DNA from: Rhizobium sp. TH2
GTDB taxonomy: Bacteria > Pseudomonadota > Alphaproteobacteria > Rhizobiales > Rhizobiaceae
Direction: 5' to 3'
Assembly: GCF_024707525.1 (NCBI RefSeq)
Contig: NZ_CP062231.1
Span: 1,240,001 to 1,304,000 of the forward strand
Length of the DNA: 64,000 bases
Positions 1 through 9,241 of the stretch are shown here, piece by piece; the stretch's first letter is position 1, and each line of letters opens with the position of its first letter. The notes under the pieces are model-generated. The model was not told the DNA's origin and did not search any database. It saw only the letters and a list, made by a program, of their open reading frames with translations. A program made the position numbers and the translations under genes.

Positions 1-675
1 GCGCTGAACCAGGCGATCAACAAGCAGGCGATCGTCGATGCCGTCTTCCAGGGTGCCGCCCAGGTTGCCGTCAACCCGATCCCGCCGACAATGTGGTCCT
101 ACAACAAGTCGACTGTCGACGATAAGTACGATCCTGAAGCTGCCAAGGCCGCTCTCGAAGCTGCTGGCGTCAAGGATCTCAGCATGAAGATCTGGGCGAT
201 GCCCGTCTCGCGTCCCTACATGCTGAACGCCCGTCGTGCTGCTGAACTGATGCAGGCTGACCTCGAGAAGGTCGGCGTCAAGGTCGAGATCGTCTCGTTC
301 GAATGGGCCGAGTACCTGAAGCGCTCCTCCGATAAGGATCGCGATGGCGCCGTTATCCTCGGCTGGACCGGCGACAATGGCGATCCGGACAACTTCCTCG
401 ATACGCTTCTGGGCTGCACCGCCGTCGGCGGCAACAATCGCGCTCAGTGGTGCAACGAAGAGTTCGACGCCCTCGTGAAGAAGGCTAAGGTCACGTCGGA
501 TCTCGCCGAACGCACCAAGCTCTATGAAGAGGCTCAGGTCGTCTTCAAGCGCGAAGCGCCTTGGGCAACCATCGACCATTCCGTTGCCTTCGGCCCGATC
601 AGCAAGAAAGTCTCCGGCTACATGATGGACCCGCTCGGTATCCATCGCTTTGACGGCGTCGATATCGCAGAGTAA
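1..675 (+). CDS. dppA: Dipeptide ABC transporter substrate-binding protein, 5'-truncated by window edge
   Basis: This is the C-terminal 224 residues of a periplasmic solute-binding protein of family 5, which delivers peptides to the DppBCDF permease. The reading frame is open from the first base, so the start lies outside the window. The stretch with GWTGDNGDPDNF, then GGNNRAQWCN, and the ending MMDPLGIHRF match the C-terminal half of E. coli DppA closely. The permease and ATPase genes follow in order on the same strand, which fits a dppABCDF operon. The 74-bp gap to dppB has no clear terminator. Dipeptide specificity is inferred from the DppA-like motifs; a haem or other peptide ligand is possible. 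Confidence 0.93.
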   Translation, partial: ALNQAINKQAIVDAVFQGAAQVAVNPIPPTMWSYNKSTVDDKYDPEAAKAALEAAGVKDLSMKIWAMPVSRPYMLNARRAAELMQADLEKVGVKVEIVSFEWAEYLKRSSDKDRDGAVILGWTGDNGDPDNFLDTLLGCTAVGGNNRAQWCNEEFDALVKKAKVTSDLAERTKLYEEAQVVFKREAPWATIDHSVAFGPISKKVSGYMMDPLGIHRFDGVDIAE

Positions 676-761
676 AAGGGTCGTGCGGCCGGTGTGAAGC
701 CGGTGCATTTCTGGCGGGGTAGCTTTCGCTGCCCCGCCTTTTCAACTATATGGAACATACC

Positions 762-1766
762 ATGCTGCGTTTCTTGCTCGGCAGGATTGCGGTTCTGATC
801 CCCACTTTCGTGGGCGTCGCGCTGATTGCTTTTTCCTTCATTCGTCTGCTGCCCGGCGACCCCGTCATGTTGATGTCGGGTGAACGGGTCATGGACCCGG
901 TGCGCTATGCCAAGGTCATGCATGATCTTGGCCTGGACCGTCCGTTCTACATCCAGTTCTTCGATTATTTCGGCAATCTGCTGCAAGGCGATCTCGGCAA
1001 TTCGATCGTCACCAAGCGGCCGGTACTGGACGAGTTCTTCACGCTGTTTCCGGCGACACTGGAACTCTCCTTCTGCGCCATCGTCCTGGCGGTTGGTCTT
1101 GGCATCCCGGCCGGTGTGATTGCCGCGCTGAAGCGGGGAACCTGGCTCGATCAAACCCTGATGGGCGCCGCGCTGGTCGGCTATTCCATGCCGATCTTCT
1201 GGTGGGGCCTGCTGCTCATCATCTTCTTCTCGGGCTATCTCGGCTGGACGCCCGTCTCGGGCCGCATCTCGCTGATGTATTATTTCCCGACCACGACCGG
1301 CTTCATGCTGATCGACAGCCTGCTGTCGGGGCAATCCGGGGCGTTTCGCTCGGCACTTGCCTATCTCATCCTACCGTCGATCGTGCTCGCCACGATTCCG
1401 CTGGCGGTCATCGCGCGGCAGACGCGCTCGGCCATGCTCGAAGTGCTGGGCGAGGATTACGTCCGCACCGCCCGCGCCAAGGGGCTGTCGCCGTTCCGGG
1501 TCATCGGCATCCATGCGCTGCGCAATGCGATGATCCCCGTCGTCACCACCATCGGCCTGCAGGTCGGCGTGCTGCTCGCGGGCGCCATCCTGACGGAATC
1601 GATCTTCTCCTGGCCGGGTATCGGCAAATGGATGGTCGATGCCGTCTTCAAGCGTGACTATGTGGTCGTGCAGGGCGGATTGATGCTGATCGCGGCGGTG
1701 ATCATGTTCGTCAACCTGATCGTGGACATTCTCTACGGCTTCCTCAATCCGCGGATCGGCCGGTAG
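762..1766 (+). CDS. dppB: Dipeptide ABC transporter permease DppB
   Basis: This is an inner-membrane permease of about 334 residues, normal for DppB/OppB. It begins MLRFLLGRIA, the usual first helix of the family, and contains the binding-protein-dependent permease (EAA) loop near EDYVRTARAKGLSP, which contacts the ATPase. Several long hydrophobic helices are evident. An in-frame ATG lies 12 bases upstream at 750, but the family start and a GGAAC ahead of 762 favour 762. It sits between dppA and dppC and should form the heterodimeric channel with DppC. Confidence 0.93.
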   Translation: MLRFLLGRIAVLIPTFVGVALIAFSFIRLLPGDPVMLMSGERVMDPVRYAKVMHDLGLDRPFYIQFFDYFGNLLQGDLGNSIVTKRPVLDEFFTLFPATLELSFCAIVLAVGLGIPAGVIAALKRGTWLDQTLMGAALVGYSMPIFWWGLLLIIFFSGYLGWTPVSGRISLMYYFPTTTGFMLIDSLLSGQSGAFRSALAYLILPSIVLATIPLAVIARQTRSAMLEVLGEDYVRTARAKGLSPFRVIGIHALRNAMIPVVTTIGLQVGVLLAGAILTESIFSWPGIGKWMVDAVFKRDYVVVQGGLMLIAAVIMFVNLIVDILYGFLNPRIGR

Positions 1767-1775
1767 GACAAATCG

Positions 1776-2666
<891 letters not shown>

Positions 2667-2668
2667 CC

Positions 2669-3523
2669 ATGGCCCTTCTCGAAGTTAAAAATCTCGTCGT
2701 TGAATTCGAAACCGTCGCCGGCGCATTCCGGGCGGTGGACGGCGTGTCGCTCTCCGTCGATGCCGGCGAGGTTCTCGCCATCGTCGGCGAGTCCGGTTCC
2801 GGCAAGTCGGTCTCGATGCTGGCGGCGATGGGTCTGTTGCCATGGACGGCGCATGTGAGCGCCGACACATTGACCTTTGATGGCCGCGACATGCTGAAAA
2901 TGTCCGATGCCGATCGCCGCAAGATCATCGGCAAGGATATTTCGATGATCTTCCAGGAGCCGGTGGCCAGCCTCAATCCTTGCTTCACCGTCGGCTACCA
3001 GATCGAGGAAGTGCTGAAGGTCCACACCGATCTCGGCAAGAAGGCGCGGCGTGACCGCGCCATCGAGCTTTTCAACGCGGTCGGCATTCCCAACCCCGAG
3101 GATCGTTTCGGTCACTTCCCGCACCAGATGTCGGGCGGCCAGTGCCAGCGCGTGATGATCGCCACCGCCCTTGCCTGCAATCCGAAACTCCTGATCGCCG
3201 ACGAGCCGACCACCGCGCTCGACGTGACCATCCAGAAGCAGATCCTCGATCTGCTGATGCGGCTCCAGGCCGAGCACGGCATGGGCCTGATCATGATCAC
3301 CCACAATATGGGCGTCGTCGCCGAGACCGCCGATCGCGTCATCGTGCAATACAAGGGCCGCAAGATCGAGGAGGCCAATGTGGTTGACCTCTTCGAGAAC
3401 CCGAAGAGCGCCTACACCAAGGCACTTCTCTCGGCACTGCCCGAAAACGCCGCCGGCGGCCGCCTGCCGACCATCACCGAACTGCTCAACGACGAGCAGA
3501 TTTTCCAGGGAGCCGCGCAATGA
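2669..3523 (+). CDS. dppD: Dipeptide ABC transporter ATP-binding protein DppD
   Basis: This is the first of two cytoplasmic ATPases powering the transporter, 284 residues. It shows Walker A GESGSGKS, the signature MSGGQCQRV, Walker [13 protein letters not shown] and the H-loop MITHNMG. The C-terminus is shorter than in many DppD proteins and the iron-sulfur-type cysteine cluster of that tail is not evident. AAGAGG at 2655-2660 is well placed for ATG 2669; a GTG at 2663 is in frame but closer to the ribosome-binding site. The stop overlaps the dppF start by 4 bases (ATGA). Confidence 0.92.
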   Translation: MALLEVKNLVVEFETVAGAFRAVDGVSLSVDAGEVLAIVGESGSGKSVSMLAAMGLLPWTAHVSADTLTFDGRDMLKMSDADRRKIIGKDISMIFQEPVASLNPCFTVGYQIEEVLKVHTDLGKKARRDRAIELFNAVGIPNPEDRFGHFPHQMSGGQCQRVMIATALACNPKLLIADEPTTALDVTIQKQILDLLMRLQAEHGMGLIMITHNMGVVAETADRVIVQYKGRKIEEANVVDLFENPKSAYTKALLSALPENAAGGRLPTITELLNDEQIFQGAAQ

Positions 3524-4347
3524 CCCCCGTCGTCGAAGGCCGCGATATCAAGCGCGATTATTATATTCCTGGCGGCTTGTTCAAGAAGGGCCGGATGGTC
3601 CATGCGGTAAAGGGCGTGAACTTTACCGTCGAGGAAGGCAAGACGCTGGCGATCGTCGGCGAAAGCGGCTGCGGAAAGTCCACGCTCGCCCGCATCATCA
3701 CCATGATCGATCCCGCGACGTCGGGCGAACTGCTGATCGACGGCCAGAAGATCGACATCGCGTCCCAGCCGCTGACGCCTGAAATGCGCAGCAAGGTGCA
3801 GATCGTCTTCCAGAACCCCTACGGTTCGCTCAATCCGCGCAAGAAGATCGGTGAAATTCTCACCGAACCGCTTGTTATCAACGGCAAATTCGCCGCCGAC
3901 GAGCGGCGCGACCGGGCGATGACCATGCTGAAGAAGGTTGGCCTCGAGGAAAAGCACTATACGCGCTACCCGCATATGTTCTCCGGCGGCCAGCGGCAGC
4001 GTGTTGCGATCGCCCGGGCGCTGATGCTCAATCCGCGCCTGCTGGTGCTGGACGAGCCGGTCTCGGCGCTCGATCTCTCGGTGCAGGCGCAGGTTCTGAA
4101 CCTGCTGCAAGACCTGCAGGACGAGTTCCGCCTGACCTATGTCTTCATCAGCCACGACCTCTCGGTCGTCCGTCACATCGCCGACGAGGTGATGGTGATG
4201 TATTACGGCGAAGCCGTCGAGCACGGCCCGCGTGACGAGGTGTTCAACAACCCGCAGCACAACTACACCAAGACGCTGTTCGCCGCCACGCCGCGCGTGG
4301 ATGTCGAGGCCATCAAGACCCGTGTCGCGAGACGCCGGGCGGCTTGA
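3520..4347 (+). CDS. dppF: Dipeptide ABC transporter ATP-binding protein DppF
   Basis: This is the second ATPase, 275 residues. Walker A is GESGCGKST, the signature is [15 protein letters not shown], and Walker B is LLVLDEPVSALDLS. The N-terminal segment RDYYIPGGLFKKGR is a typical DppF/OppF insertion before the P-loop. It overlaps dppD by 4 bases and ends the dpp operon; the following gene is unrelated and has its own ribosome-binding site. DppD and DppF form the heterodimeric motor. Confidence 0.92.
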   Translation: MTPVVEGRDIKRDYYIPGGLFKKGRMVHAVKGVNFTVEEGKTLAIVGESGCGKSTLARIITMIDPATSGELLIDGQKIDIASQPLTPEMRSKVQIVFQNPYGSLNPRKKIGEILTEPLVINGKFAADERRDRAMTMLKKVGLEEKHYTRYPHMFSGGQRQRVAIARALMLNPRLLVLDEPVSALDLSVQAQVLNLLQDLQDEFRLTYVFISHDLSVVRHIADEVMVMYYGEAVEHGPRDEVFNNPQHNYTKTLFAATPRVDVEAIKTRVARRRAA

Positions 4348-4415
4348 GGCCGTCGCTAGGCGAACATTGCCGCCACTGCTATCATCCGCTCCAACCATCA
4401 TCAGGGAGCGGATGC

Positions 4416-5000
4416 ATGTATCTCAAGACAATCGCGGAGAGCGAAGCCACCGGCCGCGTGGCCGAGATCTATGAAAAGCAGAAGGCCTCGATGGGCTTCG
4501 TCATGGAAACCGCGAAATGCATGACGACGCGGCCCGATCTCCTGCCAATCTACACTGATTTCTCGGATCGGATCCGGGCTGGCTTCTCGCTCGGCATGCG
4601 GGAATGGCGGCTCATCACGCTGATATCAGCCAAGCACATACCCTCGACCTATTGCTCCTACGTCTATTCGGGGATGCTGGTGGCCGACCTCGGCTCCAAG
4701 GAGACCGTCCTGGCGGTGCAGCAGGATTTCCGCAATGCCGGCCTTCCGGCTCGCGATGTCGAGATGCTGGCCTATGCCGAGAAGATCACCATTGACGCAT
4801 CCAAGGTCACCCAGTTCGATATCGACCGGCTCCGCGCCGTCGGTTTCACCGACCCGCAGATATCCGATATCGCGCTCTGCGCGTCGTTTCGAGCTTTCAT
4901 CAGCCGGTTCTTCGATGCCGTGGGAACCACGCCTGAAGACGTCTATGTCGATGAGGATCAGGCGTTCAAAGCGGCAATGACGGTCGGCAAGAAGTTTTGA
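4416..5000 (+). CDS. Carboxymuconolactone decarboxylase / AhpD-like family protein with atypical active site
   Basis: The protein has 194 residues and resembles peroxidase-related members of the carboxymuconolactone decarboxylase/AhpD fold. It has an EKQKASMGFV-type N-terminus, a central segment before ISAKHIPSTYCSYVY, and a C-terminal helical pair. Classical AhpD proteins have a C-x-x-C-x-x-x-H redox site. Here only one cysteine is present, in STYCSYVY, and the usual histidine position is tyrosine, so thiol peroxidase activity is uncertain. The ATG at 4416 follows CAGGGAGCGG. It lies 68 bases after dppF on the same strand, and its link to that operon is unknown. Confidence 0.75.
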   Translation: MYLKTIAESEATGRVAEIYEKQKASMGFVMETAKCMTTRPDLLPIYTDFSDRIRAGFSLGMREWRLITLISAKHIPSTYCSYVYSGMLVADLGSKETVLAVQQDFRNAGLPARDVEMLAYAEKITIDASKVTQFDIDRLRAVGFTDPQISDIALCASFRAFISRFFDAVGTTPEDVYVDEDQAFKAAMTVGKKF

Positions 5001-5111
5001 CGCAGGCGCGGATTTCCGCGCGAAATGCATGAGGCTTTGGTGTATAGAAGGCGAAACTTGACGGCCGGACGCAAGTTCTGCCGCCGCTCGTTTGAACATC
5101 GTCCGACTGCC

Positions 5112-6275
5112 ATGCGCCCCGCTTATCTGATCGCCGGTTCCATCTCACTCGTCCTGGCTTTGGCCGGCGGGTTAGGCCTTGCCGAGACCAATCTCTATCC
5201 CACCAGGGAAAAGCTCGGCGAGGCACTGTTCCACGACACCAACCTGTCGATGAACCGCAAGCAGGCCTGCGCCACCTGCCACATGCCGGAACGCGCCTTT
5301 TCGGATCGTCATGACGTGCACAAGGGCAATGCCGTTTCGCTCGGCGACGACGGCAAGAGCTTCGGCGACCGCAACGCACCGACCGCGACCTATGCGGCAC
5401 TGTCGCCACCCTTCCAGAAGAATGCCGAAGGCCTCTATCTCGGCGGGCAGTTCTGGGATGGCCGCGCCAGGACCCTTGAGGAACAGGCGGCCGGCCCGCC
5501 GCTCAATCCGATCGAGATGGGTATGCCCGACGACAAGGCGATTGCCGAGCGTATCGTCGAGAACAAGGATTATGTGAAAGCATTCGAAGCGTTCTACGGG
5601 CCTGATGTGATCAAGGACCCCAAGAAGACCTTCCATGCCGCAACCGAAGCCATCGCCAGCTTCGAGCGCACCAAATCCTTCTCGCCCTTCGACTCGAAAT
5701 ACGACCGCTACCTGCGCGGCGAAGAGAAGTTCACCGAACAGGAGGAACTCGGCCGCACGCTGTTCTTCTCCACCCAGTTCACCAATTGCAATCTCTGCCA
5801 TGACGTGAAGGGCAGGGACGGCAAGTTCGAGACCGCCACCTTCACTTCCTACAAATATTTCAACATCGGCGTGCCGGCCAATCCCGATGCGCGCAAGATG
5901 AACGGTTCGAAGCCCGATTTCGTCGATTCCGGCCTCGCCGCCAACCCTGAAGTCAACGGCGATCCGAAGGAACGCGGCAAGTTCAAGACGCCAAGCTTGC
6001 GCAACATCGCCGTCACCGGCCCCTACATGCACAACGGCGTCTTCAACGATTTGAGGACCGTCATCCTGTTCTACAACAAGTACAATTCCAAGAAGAAGAG
6101 CCGGCAGATCAACCCCGAAACCGGCCAGCGCTGGGCCGATCCCGAGGTCGCCGACAATATCGACAAGGAAAAGCTGGAGACTGGCCCAGGCCTGGATGAC
6201 AAGCGCGTCGATGCGCTGGTTGCTTTCCTCAAGACACTGACCGACAAACGGTATGAGCCTCTGCTCGGGAAGTAG
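5112..6275 (+). CDS. Di-heme cytochrome c peroxidase / MauG family protein
   Basis: This is an exported di-heme c-type peroxidase of about 387 residues. Residues 1-24 form a signal peptide (hydrophobic run from residue 5, then GLAET). There are two haem-binding CxxCH sites: ACATCH at C53/C56/H57 and NCNLCH at C226/C229/H230. The C-terminal FKTPSLRNIAVTGPYMHNG is the usual conserved block of this family. It probably reduces hydrogen peroxide in the periplasm using cytochrome c, although MauG-type oxidative roles cannot be excluded. Translation could begin further upstream at 5025, but the signal peptide supports the ATG at 5112. Confidence 0.88.
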   Translation: MRPAYLIAGSISLVLALAGGLGLAETNLYPTREKLGEALFHDTNLSMNRKQACATCHMPERAFSDRHDVHKGNAVSLGDDGKSFGDRNAPTATYAALSPPFQKNAEGLYLGGQFWDGRARTLEEQAAGPPLNPIEMGMPDDKAIAERIVENKDYVKAFEAFYGPDVIKDPKKTFHAATEAIASFERTKSFSPFDSKYDRYLRGEEKFTEQEELGRTLFFSTQFTNCNLCHDVKGRDGKFETATFTSYKYFNIGVPANPDARKMNGSKPDFVDSGLAANPEVNGDPKERGKFKTPSLRNIAVTGPYMHNGVFNDLRTVILFYNKYNSKKKSRQINPETGQRWADPEVADNIDKEKLETGPGLDDKRVDALVAFLKTLTDKRYEPLLGK

Positions 6276-6379
6276 CAGCCATACGAAATGACCGATGCAA
6301 TGGGCTGGACAGCGCTACCATCGTCCGTTACCTCTAGGCCCAATAATCACACAAATTGCAATCGCTTAGGGAGGCTTCC

Positions 6380-7159
6380 ATGTCGCTATCCGATATCGTC
6401 ATTCCGGATCTGAAAGGCCTTGCCGTGCTCATCACCGGCGCCTCGACCGGCATCGGTGCGGCGCTCGCTCGCGCCTTCGCCAGGCAGGGCTGCATGGTCG
6501 GCTTGCACTATAATTCCTCCACCGAGGCCGCGCATGCGGTGGCCAAGGAGATCGAGGATGCGGGCGGCAGTGTCTTCGTGGTCAAGGGGGATGCCACCAA
6601 GTCGGATGAGATGCGGCGCGTGGTCGATGAAACGGCCCGGACATTCGGCCGCCTCGACGGGCTGATCAACAATGCCGGCGGCATGGTCGCGCGCGTGCTT
6701 TACGAGAACATGTCCGACGAACATTACGACGCGGTGATGGATCTCAATGCGCGCTCAGTGCTTGCCACGTCGCATGCGGCACTGCCGCATCTCAAGAAGC
6801 AGGGAGGCTTCATCATCCACACAAGCTCGGTCGCTGCGCGCACCGGCGGCACCGCGGGCTCCGGTCCCTACGGCTCCTCCAAGGCGTTCGTCGAGGCGGT
6901 CGGCAAGGGCATGGCGCTGGAATTCGGCAAATACGGCATCCGCGTCAATTCCGTCGCGCCGGGTTATATCGCAACCCCGTTCCAGGATCGCTACGCCCTG
7001 CCGGGGCAGGAGCAGCAGGTCGCCAAGGCGGTGCCTCTCGGCCGCGTCGGAACCGCCGAGGATTGCGTCGGCACCTTCCTGTTCCTCGCCTCCAACACGC
7101 TTTCGGGCTACATCACCGGCCAGATGATCGACGTCAATGGCGGTCAGTTGATGCCCTGA
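6380..7159 (+). CDS. Short-chain dehydrogenase/reductase (3-oxoacyl-ACP reductase-like)
   Basis: This is a classical SDR oxidoreductase of 259 residues. The cofactor motif TGASTGIG is at residues 19-26, NNAGG is at about 97-101, and the catalytic Ser150-Tyr164-Lys168 set is present (HTSS and YGSSK). The C-terminal block ITGQMIDVNGGQLMP is typical of FabG-like enzymes. AGGGAGG lies just before the ATG at 6380. The substrate cannot be read from sequence. It lies upstream of the tetR/DUF899 pair but has its own leader; the TetR operator lies beyond its stop codon, so shared regulation is not shown. Confidence 0.9.
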   Translation: MSLSDIVIPDLKGLAVLITGASTGIGAALARAFARQGCMVGLHYNSSTEAAHAVAKEIEDAGGSVFVVKGDATKSDEMRRVVDETARTFGRLDGLINNAGGMVARVLYENMSDEHYDAVMDLNARSVLATSHAALPHLKKQGGFIIHTSSVAARTGGTAGSGPYGSSKAFVEAVGKGMALEFGKYGIRVNSVAPGYIATPFQDRYALPGQEQQVAKAVPLGRVGTAEDCVGTFLFLASNTLSGYITGQMIDVNGGQLMP

Positions 7160-7192
7160 CAAGGGCGATTCATGGATACTGAAAAGGAGGGA

Positions 7193-7221
7193 TTGACTCC
7201 ATACCAACTGGTTGGTATTTT
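7193..7221 (+). promoter_or_regulatory. Promoter with embedded TetR operator
   Basis: A -35 box TTGACT (7193-7198) and a -10 box TATTTT (7216-7221) are separated by exactly 17 bp. The spacer and -10 contain the near-perfect palindrome ATACCAACTGGTTGGTAT (7201-7218), with 8-bp arms around a TG centre. This is the layout expected for autorepression by the TetR-family product of the gene beginning 7 bases after the -10. The predicted transcription start coincides with that ATG. Confidence 0.8.
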
Positions 7222-7227
7222 CATTGC

Positions 7228-7836
7228 ATGACTCCAGTACAACACGAATCTCGCACCAAGCTTCTCGACGCCGCGCTCGATGTCTTTCGCGCCAAGGGCT
7301 ACACGGCCACCCGTGTCGAGGATATCTGCGCCGCCGCCGGGCTGACCAAGGGCAGCTTCTTCCACCATTTCAAGACCAAGGACGAGCTTGCAATCGCCGC
7401 TGCCGGGCGCTGGACCGAGGTGACGGGCGCGCTTTTCCACGGCGCGGATTACCACAAGCCCACCGATCCGGTGGACAGGGTTCTCGGTTACATCGAATTT
7501 CGCAAGCAGCTGCTGCGCGGTTCGCTCGCCGAATATACCTGCCTGCTCGGCACGCTGATCCAGGAAGTCTACGACACCAATCCGCCGATCCGCATAGCCT
7601 GCGAGGCAAGCATTTCGAGCCATGTCGCGACACTGGTCGATGATATCGAAGCTGCGAAAACAGCACACGCGCCTGGCGCGAGCTGGAGTACCGAGAGCCT
7701 GGCTTTGCATATGCAGGCGGTCATTCAAGGCTCCTATATCATCGCCAAGGCGCGCTACGGTGCCGACCCGGCCGCCGAGAGTATCGAACATCTGAAGCGC
7801 TACGTGGCCGGGCTGTTCGGCCGCTCGATCCAGTAG
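7228..7836 (+). CDS. TetR/AcrR family transcriptional regulator
   Basis: This is a 202-residue repressor. The N-terminal helix-turn-helix lies at about residues 8-55 (RTKLLDAALDVFRAKGY, then VEDICAAAGLTKGSFFHHF). The rest is the ligand-binding helical domain. It is probably autoregulated through the palindrome at 7201-7218. No Shine-Dalgarno lies close to the ATG, and the -10 box ends 6 bases before it, suggesting a leaderless mRNA. The DUF899 gene follows after 18 bp with a good ribosome-binding site and is the most likely regulated partner. Confidence 0.9.
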   Translation: MTPVQHESRTKLLDAALDVFRAKGYTATRVEDICAAAGLTKGSFFHHFKTKDELAIAAAGRWTEVTGALFHGADYHKPTDPVDRVLGYIEFRKQLLRGSLAEYTCLLGTLIQEVYDTNPPIRIACEASISSHVATLVDDIEAAKTAHAPGASWSTESLALHMQAVIQGSYIIAKARYGADPAAESIEHLKRYVAGLFGRSIQ

Positions 7837-7854
7837 CTAACCAGGGAGGACGTC

Positions 7855-8538
7855 ATGCAACTACCCGAGATCGTCAGCCGTGAAGAATGGCTCGCCGCTA
7901 ACAACGCCATGATCGTCAAGGAAAAGGCGATGATGCGCGCAGGAGATGCGCTCGCCGCGGAGCGCCGCCGCAAGCCCTGGGAGCTCGTCGAGAAGGACTA
8001 TGCCTTCGAAGGACCGAACGGGACGACCAGTCTCGCGGGCCTGTTCGAAGGTCGGTGCCAGCTTATCGTCTATCACCACATGCTGAAGAAGGACGACCCG
8101 GCACCGTGCCCCGGCTGCGGCATGTTTACCGACAATCTCGGCAAGCTGGTCCACCTCAACCAGCGCGACACGACGCTCGCGCTGGTCGCCAGGGCGCCTC
8201 TCGACCAGATCGAAGCGTTGAAGATGCGGCTCGGCTGGACCGTGCCGTTCTACTCGACCGGCGCCGAGTTCAACGCCGACGTCGATGTCTCCGGCGGCGG
8301 CTTCGGGCTCAACGTCTTCATCATGCACCACGGCCGGATATATCGCACCTATTTCACCACCAGCCGCGGCGTCGAACAGCTTGGGTCGGTGTGGAGCTTG
8401 CTCGACATCACTCCATTTGGCCGCCAGGAAAGCTGGGAGGATTCGCCAGAAGGCACACCCCAGACCAACCCTTATCGCTGGTGGCGGCTGAACGACCAGT
8501 ATGAGCCGAAGCAACAGGTGCATGGTTGTTGTGCATGA
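7855..8538 (+). CDS. DUF899 family thioredoxin-like protein
   Basis: This is a 227-residue protein of the DUF899 family, predicted to have a thioredoxin-like fold. The N-terminus VSREEWLAA, the CPGCGMFTDNL segment, the motif RAPLDQIEALKMRLGWTVPF and the C-terminal YRWWRLNDQY are all family features. The CPGC pair is a candidate redox site, but no reaction is established for the family. The ATG is preceded by AGGGAGGACG. It is co-directional with the upstream tetR gene and probably co-transcribed. It ends at GTTGTTGTGCATGA with a CCA tail of cysteines (HGCCA). Confidence 0.85.
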   Translation: MQLPEIVSREEWLAANNAMIVKEKAMMRAGDALAAERRRKPWELVEKDYAFEGPNGTTSLAGLFEGRCQLIVYHHMLKKDDPAPCPGCGMFTDNLGKLVHLNQRDTTLALVARAPLDQIEALKMRLGWTVPFYSTGAEFNADVDVSGGGFGLNVFIMHHGRIYRTYFTTSRGVEQLGSVWSLLDITPFGRQESWEDSPEGTPQTNPYRWWRLNDQYEPKQQVHGCCA

Positions 8539-8552
8539 CGTAAGACTCGTCT

Positions 8553-8582
8553 TGTCATGACAGATATGCTATCGTCATGACG
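8553..8582 (+). promoter_or_regulatory. Tandem palindromic operator of vapBC
   Basis: Two perfect 10-bp palindromes, TGTCATGACA (8553-8562) and CGTCATGACG (8573-8582), share the core GTCATGAC and are exactly 20 bp apart, two helical turns. A candidate -10 TATGCT lies between them (8565-8570), with a weak -35 AAGACT at 8542-8547. This is the arrangement expected for cooperative binding of a VapB or VapBC complex over its own promoter. Confidence 0.7.
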
Positions 8583-8849
8583 ATCAATCGAGATGATGTC
8601 ATGAATTTGCAGATACGCGATCCACGTGCGCACGAATTGGCCCGAAAGCTTGCCAAGAAGCGCGGTCTCTCGATGACGGACGCCGTTATTCAGGCGCTGG
8701 AAGCGCAACTTCAATTTGATGACGGGGCGTCACGTGCAGCACGGCTGGCGTCGGTTCAGGCAATCGCTGCCAATCTTGCGCGCCAATCGCCCGGTGGTGG
8801 ACGCGATATGACGAAGGATGAGATTGACAGGATGTGGGGTCACGATTGA
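8577..8849 (+). CDS. vapB: VapB-family antitoxin
   Basis: This is the antitoxin of a type II toxin-antitoxin pair, up to 90 residues. It belongs to the Rv0623-like/PSK family: the segment MNLQIRDPRAHELARKLA followed by a short helix is the N-terminal DNA-binding part, and the acidic C-terminus ending MTKDEIDRMW should wrap the toxin. The usual family start corresponds to the ATG at 8601 (82 residues). The ATG at 8577 lies inside the second operator palindrome. The stop overlaps the vapC start by 4 bases (TTGA). Confidence 0.85.
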   Translation: MTINRDDVMNLQIRDPRAHELARKLAKKRGLSMTDAVIQALEAQLQFDDGASRAARLASVQAIAANLARQSPGGGRDMTKDEIDRMWGHD

Positions 8850-9241
8850 CCTTTATCGACACCTCGGTGATTGTCGCCATTCTTTCGCTGGAAGAGGATG
8901 CGGACTATTGGTCCGAATCCATATTGGACTCTGAAGGTCCGGTAACAAGTCCTCTTGTCGTACTCGAAGCGGCGATGCGCTTGTCGAGTAAACTCTCTCT
9001 TGATCCAGAGAGGATCAAACGATCCGTTGAAAGCTTTCTGAAGCAGTTGAGAATTGAAGTGAGCCCGATCGATGCAAACGACGGCTGGACCGCAATCCAG
9101 GCTTTTCAGCGCTATGGTAAGGGGCGAGGGCACCCGGCTCAACTCAATCTGGCGGATTGCCTCTCCTACGCCTGCGCGAAGAACCGCGGCATCACACTCC
9201 TGTACAAGGGCAACGATTTTGCCGCGACGGACCTTGCCTAA
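8846..9241 (+). CDS. vapC: VapC-family PIN-domain ribonuclease toxin
   Basis: This is a 131-residue PIN-domain protein that should cleave RNA when not bound by VapB. Acidic residues expected for metal binding are visible: D5 in FIDTS, the glutamate in VVLEAAM, the aspartate in LNLADCLSYA and the one in YKGNDF. The most likely start is TTG at 8846, overlapping the vapB stop, with TGGGG 6 bases upstream; a GTG at 8834 is an alternative. The 3' end overlaps the convergent DUF3750 gene by 4 bases. Confidence 0.87.
   Translation: MTFIDTSVIVAILSLEEDADYWSESILDSEGPVTSPLVVLEAAMRLSSKLSLDPERIKRSVESFLKQLRIEVSPIDANDGWTAIQAFQRYGKGRGHPAQLNLADCLSYACAKNRGITLLYKGNDFAATDLA

Noticed and set aside
7172..7231. 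A 19-codon open frame covering the TetR operator and ending in the tetR start
   Set aside because: No Shine-Dalgarno before its ATG and the promoter lies inside it; AAGGAGG at 7184-7190 is too far from tetR and not followed by a start at the right distance.
8553..8582. Repeated GTCATGAC units considered as a CRISPR or iteron array
   Set aside because: Only two 10-bp palindromes with a 10-bp gap; the position over vapB fits an operator.
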